From contig JAHQIW010004625.1 of the NCBI GenBank assembly GCA_019055375.1, forward strand, positions 248,001 to 312,000: a stretch of DNA of 64,000 nt. The letters run 5' to 3'. Position numbers and translations under genes: made by a program. Source of the DNA: Parelaphostrongylus tenuis (Eukaryota > Nematoda > Chromadorea > Rhabditida > Metastrongylidae). This document shows positions 10,894 through 21,222 of the stretch, one piece after another. Position 1 is the stretch's first letter; each line of letters begins with the position of its first letter. The notes under the pieces were generated by a model, which was not told the DNA's origin, made no database searches, and was given only the letters and a program-made list of their open reading frames with translations.

Positions 10894-12598
10894 ATGGAAG
10901 CGATGAGACCATTTACTATCATCACTCTTATTCTGCTCGGAGCAATGCATGGTCACACCAATAGAACGACAACAGGTAACAGTCCAAGCAGATTTTCCTT
11001 ATTGGAAAAATTTATCTTTCCGATACCTCTGCTTATAAAATTGAATAGTCAATATCATCACTCCCACGGCTTTCACCGAAAAGCTCAATTTAGAGCCACA
11101 TTTCAAATTACTGCCTAAAAAGCCCTGATTATGCACTTTAAGGAAAAAGCTTTATGCGTGTACTGCTTTAGTTCGAGTATTTGAACAGTGAGTACTAACT
11201 AATTGTTGAATATCGATTGAATATTGAACGTCGGTGATGAGATACTGAAGTAAAGTAGGCATAGTTACGAATTTTTATTTGATAACAAACCGGTAAAGTA
11301 AACCAATTTCTAACGATGAAAACAAAGAGTTTCTATGCAGTTCATTGAATTATGCCACTTTATTCATTCACTTTCGCGCGAAGCTATACATAACATAATA
11401 GTTGCAAAATTTGATCTTCTCCCTTGTCTATGGCTCACTTCTCCTTTAGCTCTTTAGCAACGTGTCAAAAGGCGTTACCATTTATTGTCTTCGTTGAGCG
11501 AACAGTATTGATGTTTACAAGAAACTTATGTGGATTAGTCAAAATCTTTAGGCACACGCATAATGAACCACAAAATAATTCATAGTCAAAAATGAGGTTT
11601 CTAAATAAATACAGTTCTCCGCTTCTAATATCATTCCAGGCTTTACGACCACTTCTAAGCGTTCAATAATCCGAATTATGCGTTCTCTTAATAATATTAG
11701 ATTTGGCTTGTTTATTGTAAACACCACCCAGCCCAAGATTTGCTCTCTAGTGGTCCACATTTTTTCCTGAAAACAAATGCATCAGTAGTATCCAACTTGC
11801 CTGTAGATGACAATATGCACATTCGATTGGCTTTTAATTTCACCTTAGTGTCCCAACCTGGAGCCATTGCATTGCATGCATTTTGCATTTTTACTGTCGA
11901 AGTATGAGTGTATATGGAAATTAGACTAAATATGCTGTAAATGAAATTGACTGCATGCTCCTTTCCTCCAGCTATGCTCATATCTGCTCACTATGAAACA
12001 GATAATCGATTCAGATGAATTCTGAAACCGGTATCAATTCCAGAATTCGTATTTTGATATAAATTCGTATCAATCGATGAAGACCTGAATATTAGCAAGA
12101 AAGAGTGGCTTTCAAGAAGATTTACGTGCTAAGAGATAGTTCATATGATTCCATCCTACAGAGGCTCTAGAACTTGGGGATGAAGATTTTGCCGATGATT
12201 CGCCCCTGGAGAAATGTCACGTATTCGACTTCATTAAGCATCATTATAGGTATTGAACAAATGTCTAGTTTTTCATAATGACTTGTGGTGGCTTACCAAT
12301 AAATTTTGATTGAAACAGTGTGAGATAAAACCAAAGATTCTGCATATATGTGTGGCACCTATTAGCCACCTCGCGGCAAGCGTACTCAAACTGTTCTAAT
12401 TTTGTGAGAGTTTAGAAGAAACAAGTGCATTCATACGGATATCTCTTCAGGAAGATTAATTAGTTGGCCGACTTCAACGTCAGTACGACATTTTTTTCAG
12501 AACTCCGTAGTTACACTTGTCGTATGAATGATTGTCGACTGGAGTTTGAAGGAAACCGCAATGAATGGATCGCAATCAACGACAATGGTTGTTATCAG
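10894..12598 (+). CDS. Putative secreted cysteine-containing protein, exons 10894-10975 and 12501-12598
   Basis: Exon 1 starts MEAMRPFTIITLILLGAMHG, a signal peptide, and ends ACAACAG before GTAACA, leaving phase 1. Exon 2 follows an excellent acceptor (catttttttcag), completes the split codon to Glu and reads SYTCRMNDCRLEFEGNRNEW then x7-C, ending CAG before GTACGC in phase 0. The phases agree, which supports the join; the intron is 1525 nt and holds an antisense gene. Later exons were not found, so the 3' end is open. The motif RN[ED]W-x7-C recurs in the exon at 21086, suggesting a family of small secreted proteins; no named family is recognised. Confidence 0.5.
11548..11981 (-). CDS. Putative two-exon gene, 118 residues, nested in an intron on the opposite strand
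   Basis: Exon 1 (11844-11981) starts with ATG and ends CTAAG before GTGAAA in phase 0. A 77-nt intron ends in tgttttcag, and exon 2 (11548-11766) starts EKMWTTREQILGWVVFTINK, continues LLRERIIRIIERLEVV and ends at TAA. Both exons keep one frame across the splice. An alternative 5' splice site (GTC/GTAAAG) lies inside exon 2. The protein has a hydrophobic stretch near residues 12-28 and an amphipathic basic helix; no family is recognised. Confidence 0.45.
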
Positions 12599-12892
12599 GT
12601 ACGCGAGAACCTTAAAAAAAGTTCACCAAAAGTTTTACAAAAAGATGACATTTTGGGTTCATTAATTTTCGACATAGAAAATGGATAGAATCGGTTTAGT
12701 CGTCTTCTTACTAGCGATTTAAGTGATAAGATAGATAGCGTAGAAAACTTCATTGTCCCCAGTGTTCAAAAATAGAAGAGATTTCAAAGTCCCTGTGGTG
12801 CGAAAATGCTTGGAAAACCCTAAAAAGAAATAAGGAAAAGGAAGGAATGATCGCTAACTCTTAGAAAAAACAGCTTTCTAGACAGTATTTCA

Positions 12893-13162
12893 TTGTTTCT
12901 ATTACGAAGAACAAATCTGAAGTTTCCATCTGTATCTACTAATCATGGCACAACATTGAGGAAGATTAATAGTGTAAGAAAAAATTTGACATCGTTAGAA
13001 AGATATATCATCGTCAAATTTAAAAAAACAAGGAAGAATTGTTTTTTTGCAAATAAGATATTAGCAAGAAAGCTTATTTGCACTTTTTCTCGGATTTTTC
13101 TACTAGAGAGAGCTTTCCATTTGAAAGAAAACCTAACACTTTGTAGCGAAACAAAACTATAA
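12893..13162 (+). other. Open frame without supporting signals
   Basis: An 89-codon Lys/Phe/Leu-rich frame is open here but has no convincing start, splice site or domain and matches the AT bias of the surroundings. I see no gene in 12600-13730. Confidence 0.15.
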
Positions 13163-13782
13163 GATTGACAATGAGTACAAAAATATAGTAATTATCTCAA
13201 GTGCATTATGGTATTCAAACCAAGTTTCTTACAGTTTCATAAGAGGATCACAAATAAATTCTATGCCTATTTGACTGTTTTTTGATCACGACTAGAAATT
13301 TCTCAGTAGGGTATTCGTATCTAATGGCTTCACTTGTGGTTGATTCGAGTTCCTCGCATGAGTTACGGTGATAAAGGATCTTCTCTTCCTCAAAGAAAAT
13401 TGACAGAGAGAATCGCTTCTTCATGGCGATGATCTACTTGCAACATAGCCCTATCAAATCGTCAATTTCATAAACTTTCAGCTATTGTGGCTGGTTAAAG
13501 GTTTTTGATATCAATCAATGCAATACGGAAACTTTAAGCATTTGTCTACATAATGCTTTTCGTAGACATGCGCTACATCATTCATTGGTTTAGTTTACAT
13601 AGATAAGTTCAAGTCTAATGTTTTAGTTTCACGTTGAAGAAGACCTTGAGAGAAACCTAAATTTGGGAGAGCGTGTTGTCACTGATGGCAACCCTGATAA
13701 GGATAACTGAAGCGAAATCTTGCTTAATATTCCAAAATGTTTTCTATATACCTAAGAGAATTGAGTGGTGAGCACAAACGCG

Positions 13783-13854
13783 GCCTCAGGCGGGAATCGA
13801 ACCCGCGTTTCGTCCTATCCGGGGACGCGTGCTCTACCACTGCGCCTTCGAGGC
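13783..13854 (-). tRNA. tRNA-like cloverleaf, anticodon-position GGA, in the left foldback arm
   Basis: The 72 nt fold as a tRNA: acceptor GCCTCGA with CTGAGGC (five Watson-Crick pairs, one wobble, one mismatch), D-arm around AGTGGTAGA, a perfect anticodon stem CGTCC/GGACG with loop CCGGATA, and a perfect T-arm GCGGG/CCCGC with loop TTCGATT. Position 33 is C instead of the near-universal U, and a class I fold does not suit serine, so it is probably a tRNA-derived promoter and not a translating tRNA. Confidence 0.5.
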
Positions 13855-14006
13855 ACGCCTGCCCGACCACTCATTCTTCGAACATCTCAATGTCAGCTAT
13901 CAGCCACCAACCTTTGACAGGTTTGGTCGGATAGGCGATTTCGCTTTATAGGATGAAACGGCAGAAGATAAATGAGATGTTGAAAAATGAGTGGTCGGGC
14001 AAACGC

Positions 14007-14078
14007 GCCTCGGCGGTGTAGTGGTAGAGCACGCGTCCCCGGATAGGATGAAACGAGGGTTTGATTCCCGCTTGAAGC
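14007..14078 (+). tRNA. tRNA-like cloverleaf in the right foldback arm
   Basis: This is the partner of the copy at 13783, reading the other way. The anticodon arm CGTCC-CCGGATA-GGATG and the B box GGTTTGATTCC are kept, but the T-stem and acceptor stem carry more mismatches. It is a pseudo-tRNA. Confidence 0.45.
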
Positions 14079-14408
14079 TGCGTTTTTGCTTACCACTCAA
14101 TTCTCATAGGTATATAGAAAACATCATAACAATGCGAAATGCATTAAAGAACTATTAACTTCAAAATGTGCCAAATTTCGAGTTATGAATATAATAGGAC
14201 CGTTTTTTCCAGGACCTGTTATTTAGAAACTTAGATATTGATCACATAATTCAGTGCTTGTTCGATGAGCAAACCCAAAACTGTTAGCAAGAATATCTTT
14301 AGTTGCGAGTGTTTTCTTAAGACCTCAGCTCAAATTTCAATATGCCAAGTATTCATTTTTGAGCCATGCATGTCATGTGGTCTGTTAGAAAATGGCTGAC
14401 TAATAGAG

Positions 14409-14449
14409 CCCGATACACGTGTTTCGACCTTGCTGTCTCGTCAGTCGGG
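14409..14449 (-). ncRNA. Hammerhead ribozyme, intact core
   Basis: On the minus strand: stem I CCCGA, core CTGACGA, stem II GAC/GTC closed by AGCAAG, core GAA, a palindromic stem III ACACGTGT, cleavage nucleotide A in a GUA triplet, then TCGGG completing stem I. All conserved core nucleotides of the family (CUGANGA, GAA, UH) are present. The predicted cut is between 14414 and 14413. The very short palindromic stem III suggests that activity may be best as a dimer, as known for Penelope-type hammerheads. Confidence 0.85.
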
Positions 14450-14809
14450 AGTGTTACCCTTTCTCGTCTTTTGCCAATCCTGTGTGGCTTCTTCGGTCCC
14501 CACACTAAGAGTTAGCGACAACAAACGTTTCACACTCTATGTGCGGCAGAAATTATCACCGATTAATTACGTGCGGCTCAAAAATAATTTTTGGGCACAT
14601 TGAAATTTGTGCTGTGGTCTCAAGAAAACACCCAAAACGAAAGGTATGATATATTAAATATACTAGCCAAGAGCAATCGAGTGTACAAACACTCTGTGTT
14701 CGGTGATAATTTCACTGGACATAGAGTGTAAAACGTTCATCGTCGCTAATTCTTAGTGTGAGGACTGTAGCACCCACACAGGATTGGCAAAAAACGAGAA
14801 AGGGTAGCT

Positions 14810-14852
14810 GCCCGACTGAGGAGACTGCGAGGTTGAGACACGTGTATCGGGC
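14810..14852 (+). ncRNA. Hammerhead ribozyme with one core change (A14 to G)
   Basis: GCCCGA and TCGGGC form a perfect six-pair stem I, the core is CTGAGGA, stem II is a weak GAC/GTT, and stem III is ACACGTGT. The second core motif reads GAGA in place of GAAA, which should abolish or greatly reduce cleavage. It is the arm partner of the ribozyme at 14409. Confidence 0.75.
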
Positions 14853-15026
14853 TTTATAAGTAGCCCTTTTTTAACAGACCATATGACATACGTGACTCAA
14901 AAATGATTATTTAGCATTTCAGCAGATATGTTTATTGATTAAATTGATTAAAATGAGTAAAAATCCCTACTAAATGAATTCTTTACCTTTACTGATTTCT
15001 AGCAGTGGTATGATGTTATAAATATG

Positions 15027-15190
15027 CATCTAAAAGTATTGAATGGTATGCGAAGCACTCGACATTAGGCGGGAGTAGAATACCACGTTTCACCCATATC
15101 AGGAGCTCGTGATACCACTAGACCACTGATGTTACCGTCTTCCTGCGCATCTATGAGTACTGAGTGATATGCAAAATATTCGACATCATG
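15027..15190 (-). repeat. tRNA-like fragment bounded by a 43-bp direct repeat
   Basis: The blocks starting at 15027 and about 15147 (GCATCTA...GTACTGA/GTATTGA...TCGACAT) repeat in the same orientation and bracket a minus-strand tRNA-like core with B-box and A-box remnants (CGGGAGTAGAATACC; CACTAGACCACTG). This copy differs from families 1 and 2 in having direct flanks instead of inverted ones. Confidence 0.5.
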
Positions 15191-15591
15191 AGATGCATAT
15201 ATAGATGCATGTGCAATTAATAAGCCTTCCTTTTAGTAACCTCGAACCCGCTAATCAAAGGAAAAAAGAAGCCAATTTTTGTTCTTTGAAGAACAGAGCG
15301 GCAACATGCGCAGGATGCCTTCACTTAATTGCAGAGTCACAAAAATAGATTCGGAATACGGACCTTGCTATGTGAAAAAAATGCTAAAGCGACCGACTAT
15401 GTAAATGTGTGTTTCAGTACTCTTTTATGCCGTGAAAATAGTCTGTGCTTTTATTGATTTGTACGAATCATTACTGACAGCCTACTTTGACAACCTATCT
15501 ACTAATGACGATTAATTTATGGGAGTCGACGCGGTTGATAGCTTGCAGCAATAAAATTTCACAGAAGAAATCATATACTCTAAATCTTCAG

Positions 15592-15945
15592 TGTTTTCAC
15601 TGCCTTTTCGCGGTGTTATGATGTTTCATAAATACCTAAGAAAATTGAGTGGTGAGCAAAAGTACGACTTCAGACGGGAGTTGAAGCAGCGTTTCATCCG
15701 TACCGAGGGCGTGTGTTACCACTACACCACCGAAGTACATTTGCACCACGACTTATCAATATCTCTATGACAACTGTCGGCCACCAACCTTTAGCAGGTT
15801 TGGTCAGATATGCGATTTCGCTTCGCAAACCCAGCTTAGCTGGTAGCCATGGATGTCCTTCCCCGGTATGCATGAAACACGGGTTGGGCTACCGTTCTGA
15901 GGTCGCACTTTTGCTCACCACTCAATTCTGCTAGAAAGTATGTAC
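15592..15945. mobile_element. tRNA-like foldback element, family 1
   Basis: The left end AAATACCTAAGAAAATTGAG and the right end CTCAATTCTGCTAGAAAGTAT are inverted; both arms keep tRNA-box remnants (CACTACACCACCG on the left, AACACGGGTTGGGC on the right). More diverged than the 13733 copy. The 73-codon frame inside is not a gene. Confidence 0.7.
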
Positions 15946-16789
15946 ATGAACTTCTTTAGGAGTGACGAAAACGTCATACTCATATTTATTCAAAGATCTT
16001 ATTTCACATGTTCAGATAGTAGTCTTTCTTCTTTGATATTGAAAGCTATTCGTCTTTCCCTGTTTTTTTTTTGGATCCTTGGATGTGATCGGTTTGACGA
16101 ATTCGTTCTGTCGATGAATGTCGTTTAACGCTGGTCGAAGTGCTCGTCACTGAAACCCACAAATATCTATATTAGAGCGCTTCTAGGCATTTATCAAAAG
16201 CTTTGTCGAAATTTCTCGAGAAAAAGGAGTGTTTCTTAGGCAAGTATGATGTCAAAACGCCACTCATGGAAAAATGTTGGACTTGATTGTGCGGTAGGGC
16301 GCAACAAACAATCACATAGGCAAAGCCATTATGCAGGGCGCAAAATTTTTAAAGACTTGGTAAAATGAATGCGAGTAAACGATTTGAATGCAAGAGCTCC
16401 TGGAATTTACACAACATATGTGATGGCGAAGCATTTGTAAACTTATTTTGTGTTTCAACATTATAATTTTTTCAAGTATTTCGCACCTAACTTTGGCAGT
16501 TCACTAGTGGTATTTCTCGGCGTTATCATAAATGTAGTCGAGTGATGGCTGAGATGGTTGGCCCTGAAACTTGAAGTAGCCGTGTTTTGAAGAGAGGTGT
16601 GGCTTGTACTACAGAGCCACATGCCATAAATTTTTCGAGCATGAAAGAATCGGAGCCTTTGTGGGCCGCACCGAAATCGAGAGAACGCTTCAAAAGGTTG
16701 AGCTTTTAAAATAACTCATTCTCTGAAAACTACTCTTTTTCAAATTCTGTCCAAGGAATCACGTTTTCCTACTTTTTATTCTCAATTAT

Positions 16790-17085
16790 GAAGTTGCGTG
16801 TGGTTCAGTGGTTAGAGGTGCTCTGCGACACACATGGTTATCAATAGATAGTCAATGGTTTGAGCTCACTCAAGGCTCACCAAGACTTCCATTCCTCTAC
16901 AGCTGGCAAATCAAATCCAGACTTGTCTGAGAGGATGGCAACATTAGCTTGATACATCGATAGCTACTGCGAACTATTGTATAGATCAGATATGTATTCA
17001 ATCACCTTAAGCGAGGCCAAAAACTTAATTCTAATGCATGGCACGAGGATTGATCAACGCCGAGAACTTTATCCTTTTATCCTTA
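16790..17085 (+). repeat. tRNA-derived SINE, type 1, near full length
   Basis: The head GTGGTTCAGTGGTTAGAGG carries an A box, GGTTTGAGCTC resembles a B box, and the body includes CTCACCAAG, GAGAGGATGGCAACATTAGC, a TATTCAATCACCTTAAGCGA block and a tail with GATTGATCAACGCCGAGA and TTTATCC repeats. Copies at 46690 (minus) and 49745 (plus) share the order. In such SINEs transcription is by RNA polymerase III and mobility depends on a LINE. Confidence 0.75.
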
Positions 17086-17569
17086 CTTATGTAGCAAAAA
17101 AGACTGATCTCTTCTTCCTTAGATTGTTAAGTTGAAGCCTTACCACTCAACGTTTTAACAGAAATCCATAGAAGGTTTTTTCATTATTAGCAAGTTTGAC
17201 TAATCTTGTATCTCAGTGAAATCTTTCTATATGTTTTGGTTGCAGAGTTGGCTTAAAGCGTTCTCCTGTCAAAGCTTTTTGGGAAAAACAAAAGCAGTGC
17301 AGTAATCCCACTCTTAAGTATCAAATCATAACAATGCATCGATTAAGATATTGAAAGTTACTTCAACCGTTCAAGGAGTAAATTATGGACTATATTTCAA
17401 TCTATATCATGTGAAAATACCGGTAGGTAGATAAAGACGTAAAACTGTTTATCACTAGTACCACGTTAATTGTCGAAAAGCTCAAGTGCGCATCTAAAAA
17501 GTTTCTAATTGTAAAATGAGGGGAGGAGGCTTAGGTCACTTAACCTGATGACGAACCCACACGCGAAGT

Positions 17570-17640
17570 ATTCAAGGACCCACGCGATGATGGATGAGAG
17601 GAAGCGAGTTGAATGCAATAAGTGTTAATATTCGTCTTTT
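17570..17640 (+). repeat. SINE 3'-body fragment
   Basis: GATGAGAGGAAGCGAGTTG then AATGCAATAAGTG matches the body seen at 45900, 23430 and 63895, so this is a truncated dispersed repeat. Confidence 0.55.
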
Positions 17641-17651
17641 GACACTGTTTT

Positions 17652-17741
17652 TCACTTCAGAAGTAAAAGCCCGAAAGAATAACATTGTTATCGAAGAACA
17701 TCGAATGTCCAAACGCACTATAATCATTACTCACTTCTCAT
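17652..17741 (+). CDS. Putative exon, basic peptide
   Basis: After the strong acceptor gtttttcacttcag a phase-1 frame reads VKARKNNIVIEEHRMSKRTI and ends at TGA after 26 codons. It may be the last exon of an otherwise unseen gene; the fit to the next exons (17786 onward) is not in phase. No family is recognised. Confidence 0.25.
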
Positions 17742-17785
17742 GAGTTTTTCCTCTTTCTTTTTTGAATTCGCTCTTGATTTATCAG

Positions 17786-18158
17786 CACTCGACATCGAAT
17801 TCCTTTGCAATATTTGGCAATCTTTTCACTGCACAATGTCATGGATTACTTTTTGATGAAGAAGAATGATAAATTGACAGAAAGCATTTCTTACTGGCGA
17901 ATCTGGATGTTTTCGATTTTTTAGTAGCCTTTCACCATCTTGCTCTTGTGAAGAAGTATTTAAGTGGGTGCGTGCAGCGCAGTATTCAAAAATCTTGTTG
18001 TTTGGATGAGGCTGCGCAAACCACGTCTTCTATACCTCTACAGTTGCATTTTCAGTAGTTTCGTGTATAAGATAGAAACATTAACTGATACTCCTGTCAG
18101 CTTCTTAAAATCCTTGCGTGAATCAGATATGGATTTAATTATCTCCACAATGCTATAA
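17786..18158 (+). CDS. Putative three-exon gene end: 17786-17837, 17925-17955, 18056-18158
   Basis: Exon a follows gatttatcag and ends CAAT before GTCATG (phase 1); exon b follows cgattttttag and ends GAAGAA before GTATTT (phase 2); exon c follows gcattttcag and ends in TAA. All phases agree, giving 61 residues with FAIFGNLFTAQ, LAFHHLALVKN and TDTPVSFLKSLRESDMDLI. The first 5' splice site is weak. The protein is unrecognised and its start lies upstream or is missing. Confidence 0.35.
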
Positions 18159-18353
18159 ATGGTGACGAATATAGTGGCACATGTTAGAGAGATAGTTCGA
18201 AATCGAACATGTTCCACTTTTTCATAAAAATGGCAACTAAACTAGATGCTTGCTAAGGTACTCAGTAGAATCGACTTTATTATTTTGGGAAATCGAATAA
18301 TAACTTTCAATCATTGAACATTATTGAGGACCTATGGGCAAGTGACTAATAAA

Positions 18354-18615
18354 GCTCGGCTCGGCTCGGCTCAAGGCAATGTTGATCTCCCATCCTCCTC
18401 CAAAACTCCTCTGCAGTCAAAAACCAATGCTTTTCAGAACACTTCAGCCTGGACATCTTTAAGATTGCAAGATGTGCTATCATTGTCCTAAGACGCTTAC
18501 AAAGAAGACAAATTTTCATTCAAGTGATGAGCGCTCGGCGACGAGCAAAATGTTAGAAGTACGAGGATCCGCAAAGTAAAAACCAGTGACACGGATCAAA
18601 TGAAGTGATAAAATT
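18354..18615 (+). repeat. CTCGG microsatellite and a SINE 3' fragment
   Basis: Three CTCGG-type units (18355-18373) precede GC-richer sequence; at 18535-18615, GTTAGAAGTACGAGGATCCGC and a GACACGGATCAAAT tail match the 3' end of the type 2 SINE at 26146. From 18620 to 19400 I see no supported gene. Confidence 0.5.
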
Positions 18616-19406
18616 ATAGCCTATTAGACGCAATCTTCCACCACATGAAGAAGACAGAGCTGAAGGACGAACAAAGAAAAGGAATAGTAAAAAACGTTTT
18701 CTCAACAGTTTTCTCCAGTTATTTCAGTTCTGTGCCACAATAACTATGGCAAATTTTTGATGACTCTCACACGTACTTAGAACCTTCTATATGAATTCTA
18801 CATAGAAATTTTATGGAGGGAGGGATATTGAACAAAAATTTAACATAGTGTTGAATGGCTTTTAGAAAATGTCTGAAATATTTCTGTGCATGACTGGACA
18901 ACAAATATTGTGTTGACAGCAGCATAACCTTCATTTTGTTCGCCTTCTCAAATTAGTTGTCCACAAAGACTCTTGAAATTGCACATAAATTCTGCTCAAG
19001 ATTGGCACTTGCTTAGTTTATGGAGATGATGTCGGTTATTACTTGTTAAGTGTACTTTCTATGGAATAAGTGTTCGTCATAGAAAGTCATCCACCTTTTC
19101 GGAGATCAAGAGCTTCTCCCAGAAAATTCGATTAAAATTTTTATATCAAGCAGGATTGAGCCTTGTCCATATAAAATATTGTGGAACTCTAACCTTATGC
19201 AGAAATAGTAAGCAGAATCTCCAGTATCCAAAATTTCTTTCATAAAATTTTCATTCTCCCACAGGGCATGAAATGCTAGCTAAGAAAGGTTTTCAAAGAA
19301 TTCATGAAATTTTATGATGGCTTTGAATTAACAGAGTAGTTTGAGTGGGTTTATGCAAGATTTGCAAAGGCAAAATATTATAGTTGAAATTTCCAATGTT
19401 TTGACT

Positions 19407-19650
19407 GCATTTTTTCGCAGTGGTACGATGTTGCCCATACACTTAAGAGAATTGGGTGGTGAGCAATAAACATGGGAATCGAAGTGGCGTTTCATTCTAT
19501 CCGTGGGCGAGTGCTATACCACTACACCACCGAGCCACATTTGCTTAACTACTCATTCCCGCTTGAGGCCATGTTTTTGCTCGCCACTCAAATCTCTTAG
19601 GTGTGTATGAATTATTATGTTACACAAATAATTTTATATAAACAGTGTGT
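19407..19650 (-). repeat. tRNA-like foldback element, family 1, shortened
   Basis: The termini ACACTTAAGAGAATTGGGTG and CACTCAAATCTCTTAGGTGT are inverted. Only the left tRNA-like core is retained (CACTACACCACCGAGCC on the plus strand); the right arm is reduced to its tip. Confidence 0.65.
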
Positions 19651-20184
19651 TCTCAATCATTTTTCACGGTATTGCTTGAAAATAAATTGTTGGCTTCATG
19701 GTGATTGCTTCCAAAATTTGTTCCAAATAGGTGATTGTGTAGGTAACGCGTATCAACCCATCTATATTTTGCTTTAGAAGCTTACTTATGTAATAAGGAA
19801 TTCAAGTGAGTTTCCAGGAATACGAAGCCGAGGTGGAAGAAAACTCTTGAGTTCTGCCCCCTTCAATGTAGTGGAGCCATTGATGCCATGATTATCAATC
19901 AGGTTAGAGTTATAAAAGTCTTGAAGAATTGATAAATAATTGAATGCTGTACACGCAATGCTCGCAAGCTACAAGTTTTGAGCTGACGGATAATTTCTCT
20001 TGAACTGCGACACTAAGTCAATTGTTACTTATTTCGAGAATTCAATGAGCCAACTATGACCACTATTACAACCAATGATATGCAACCATTGCTGGGCAAG
20101 ATTGGATGCCTTCATCCCAGAAGGACTGATGCTGGCGCAAAATAGTCAGTATGGTCACTTTGAAGTGGTTGTAGTCATATTCCC

Positions 20185-20700
20185 TCAGATGCTGCTCAGG
20201 TTGCAATAGAGATCATAGTTCGATGAAGCAATATCAGGGCTATATAGTGGGTATGGTACTGTGGTCAAGTCCAGTTTCTTCAAATGTTGCGATTCGCAAT
20301 GTGCGGGAGTCGAGCGATATCCTAGTGAATGGCGACACTGAGCCGTTTTAGACCTTTCTCTCGGACTGCTACAGCCATCTTGCGGAGTTGTTTCCCTTAG
20401 ACAACGGTGTCTATTTGTTGTCGAGCAGTTCCCAAAATAGCATATCCTTCCAAACAACAAAACCGAGAGCATAATCTTTCTAACATAGAACTTGAACCTG
20501 GGTTGAGCTGGACGGGTCTTTGCCGCGAAGCAGTAGGCGTGGCGGTGTTGTCCTCGTATGAGATGCATAACTCATCTGAACTGGTGACCGAATTAAGAAA
20601 CTTCTCCTGTGCAGTCGTCACGGAACACTTTCGCACATGGTTACGTGTGCAGCGCCATTATGGTCAATTAAAGAGTGAGGTGATCAGCAACGCGTCACTC
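20185..20700 (-). pseudogene. mariner transposase relic, central and C-terminal part
   Basis: Minus-strand frames give, in order, a WVP remnant of the WVPHEL linker (about 20700), EKFLNSVTSSDELCISYED matching the first catalytic Asp region, VLLFGRICYFGNCSTTNRH matching the WWD..G...YELL segment, and VPYPLYSPDIASSNYDLYCN matching the final catalytic region. Stops and frame changes separate them, so the copy is dead. Its motif wording differs from the relic at 1670, so the two probably belong to different mariner lineages. Confidence 0.85.
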
Positions 20701-21085
20701 TACGGTACCCATTCGCATTTAGATAGCGTGCAATGATGCTACGGTCGTATACGAGTGTCTGGCTAAAGCTATTAGAGCATTCTCCAATATATCTCAGCCT
20801 TTTGGCAGTAACTCGATTTGAAATAGGCCGATTAAAAACTATAGTAAGATAGAAATCATGGAATAACCCAGTGATTAATCCATATTGGAGTCTTTCAAGG
20901 CTTATTGTTATGTTAGCAGAAGGTTTTCCTTATAATAAACTGAGTAAACCGTCACGAAGTTCAATTTCTATGTTTCTCCATAATTTTTTCAATTGTTACG
21001 AGTTGCTATTTAGACGACGAAATAAAAAAAATAATTGCTCATCGCAGTTATTTGCTTATTGTTCTTTAATTTTCGCTTTTATCAG

Positions 21086-21222
21086 AGCAAACCTCATGAT
21101 AATTGCGTGATCGGAATCAGTGTGAATGTCGTTCAACGACGAAACGATTGGTTCCTGTGGAGAGGGGAGGACTGTCAGAAGGAAGCAAGTGTTTTCAACA
21201 TAAAATGCACATACAATGACAG
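21086..21222 (+). CDS. Putative internal exon of a secreted cysteine-containing protein
   Basis: A good acceptor (cgcttttatcag) and donor (GACAG/GTAAAT) enclose 45 codons plus two bases, incoming phase 0 and outgoing phase 2. The peptide has three Cys: [18 protein letters not shown], seven residues to a second Cys, and [10 protein letters not shown]. The RNDW-x7-C motif matches RNEW-x7-C in the exon at 12501. Flanking exons were not found. Extracellular location is inferred from the Cys spacing and the similarity to a signal-peptide-bearing gene. Confidence 0.45.

Larger units (their letters stand above)
13733..14150. mobile_element. tRNA-like foldback element, family 1, most complete copy
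   Basis: The ends form an inverted repeat (TCTATATACCTAAGAGAATT on the left; AATTCTCATAGGTATATAGA on the right), and each arm carries a 72-nt tRNA cloverleaf on the outward-reading strand. The flank ATCATAAC at the right end continues the inverted repeat seen in the other copies. No transposase is encoded, so the element is non-autonomous. Whether it moves as a MITE or by pol III transcription is unresolved; the internal A and B boxes favour pol III activity. Confidence 0.8.
14300..14915. mobile_element. Hammerhead-ribozyme foldback element, family B, copy 1
   Basis: The arms TTTTTGAGCCATGCATGTC (left) and GACATACGTGACTCAAAAATG (right) are inverted, and next to each lies a hammerhead ribozyme or relic reading outward. 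Inside, GGTCTCAAGAAAACAC repeats part of the outer arm in inverted order, so the element is made of partial head-to-head monomers and not a simple hairpin. No protein is encoded. Homologues lie at 35250, 38330, 39180 and 55410. The structure parallels family A. Confidence 0.75.

Noticed and set aside
18354..18376. CTCGG repeat as a functional site
   Set aside because: Three imperfect units only; treated as a microsatellite.
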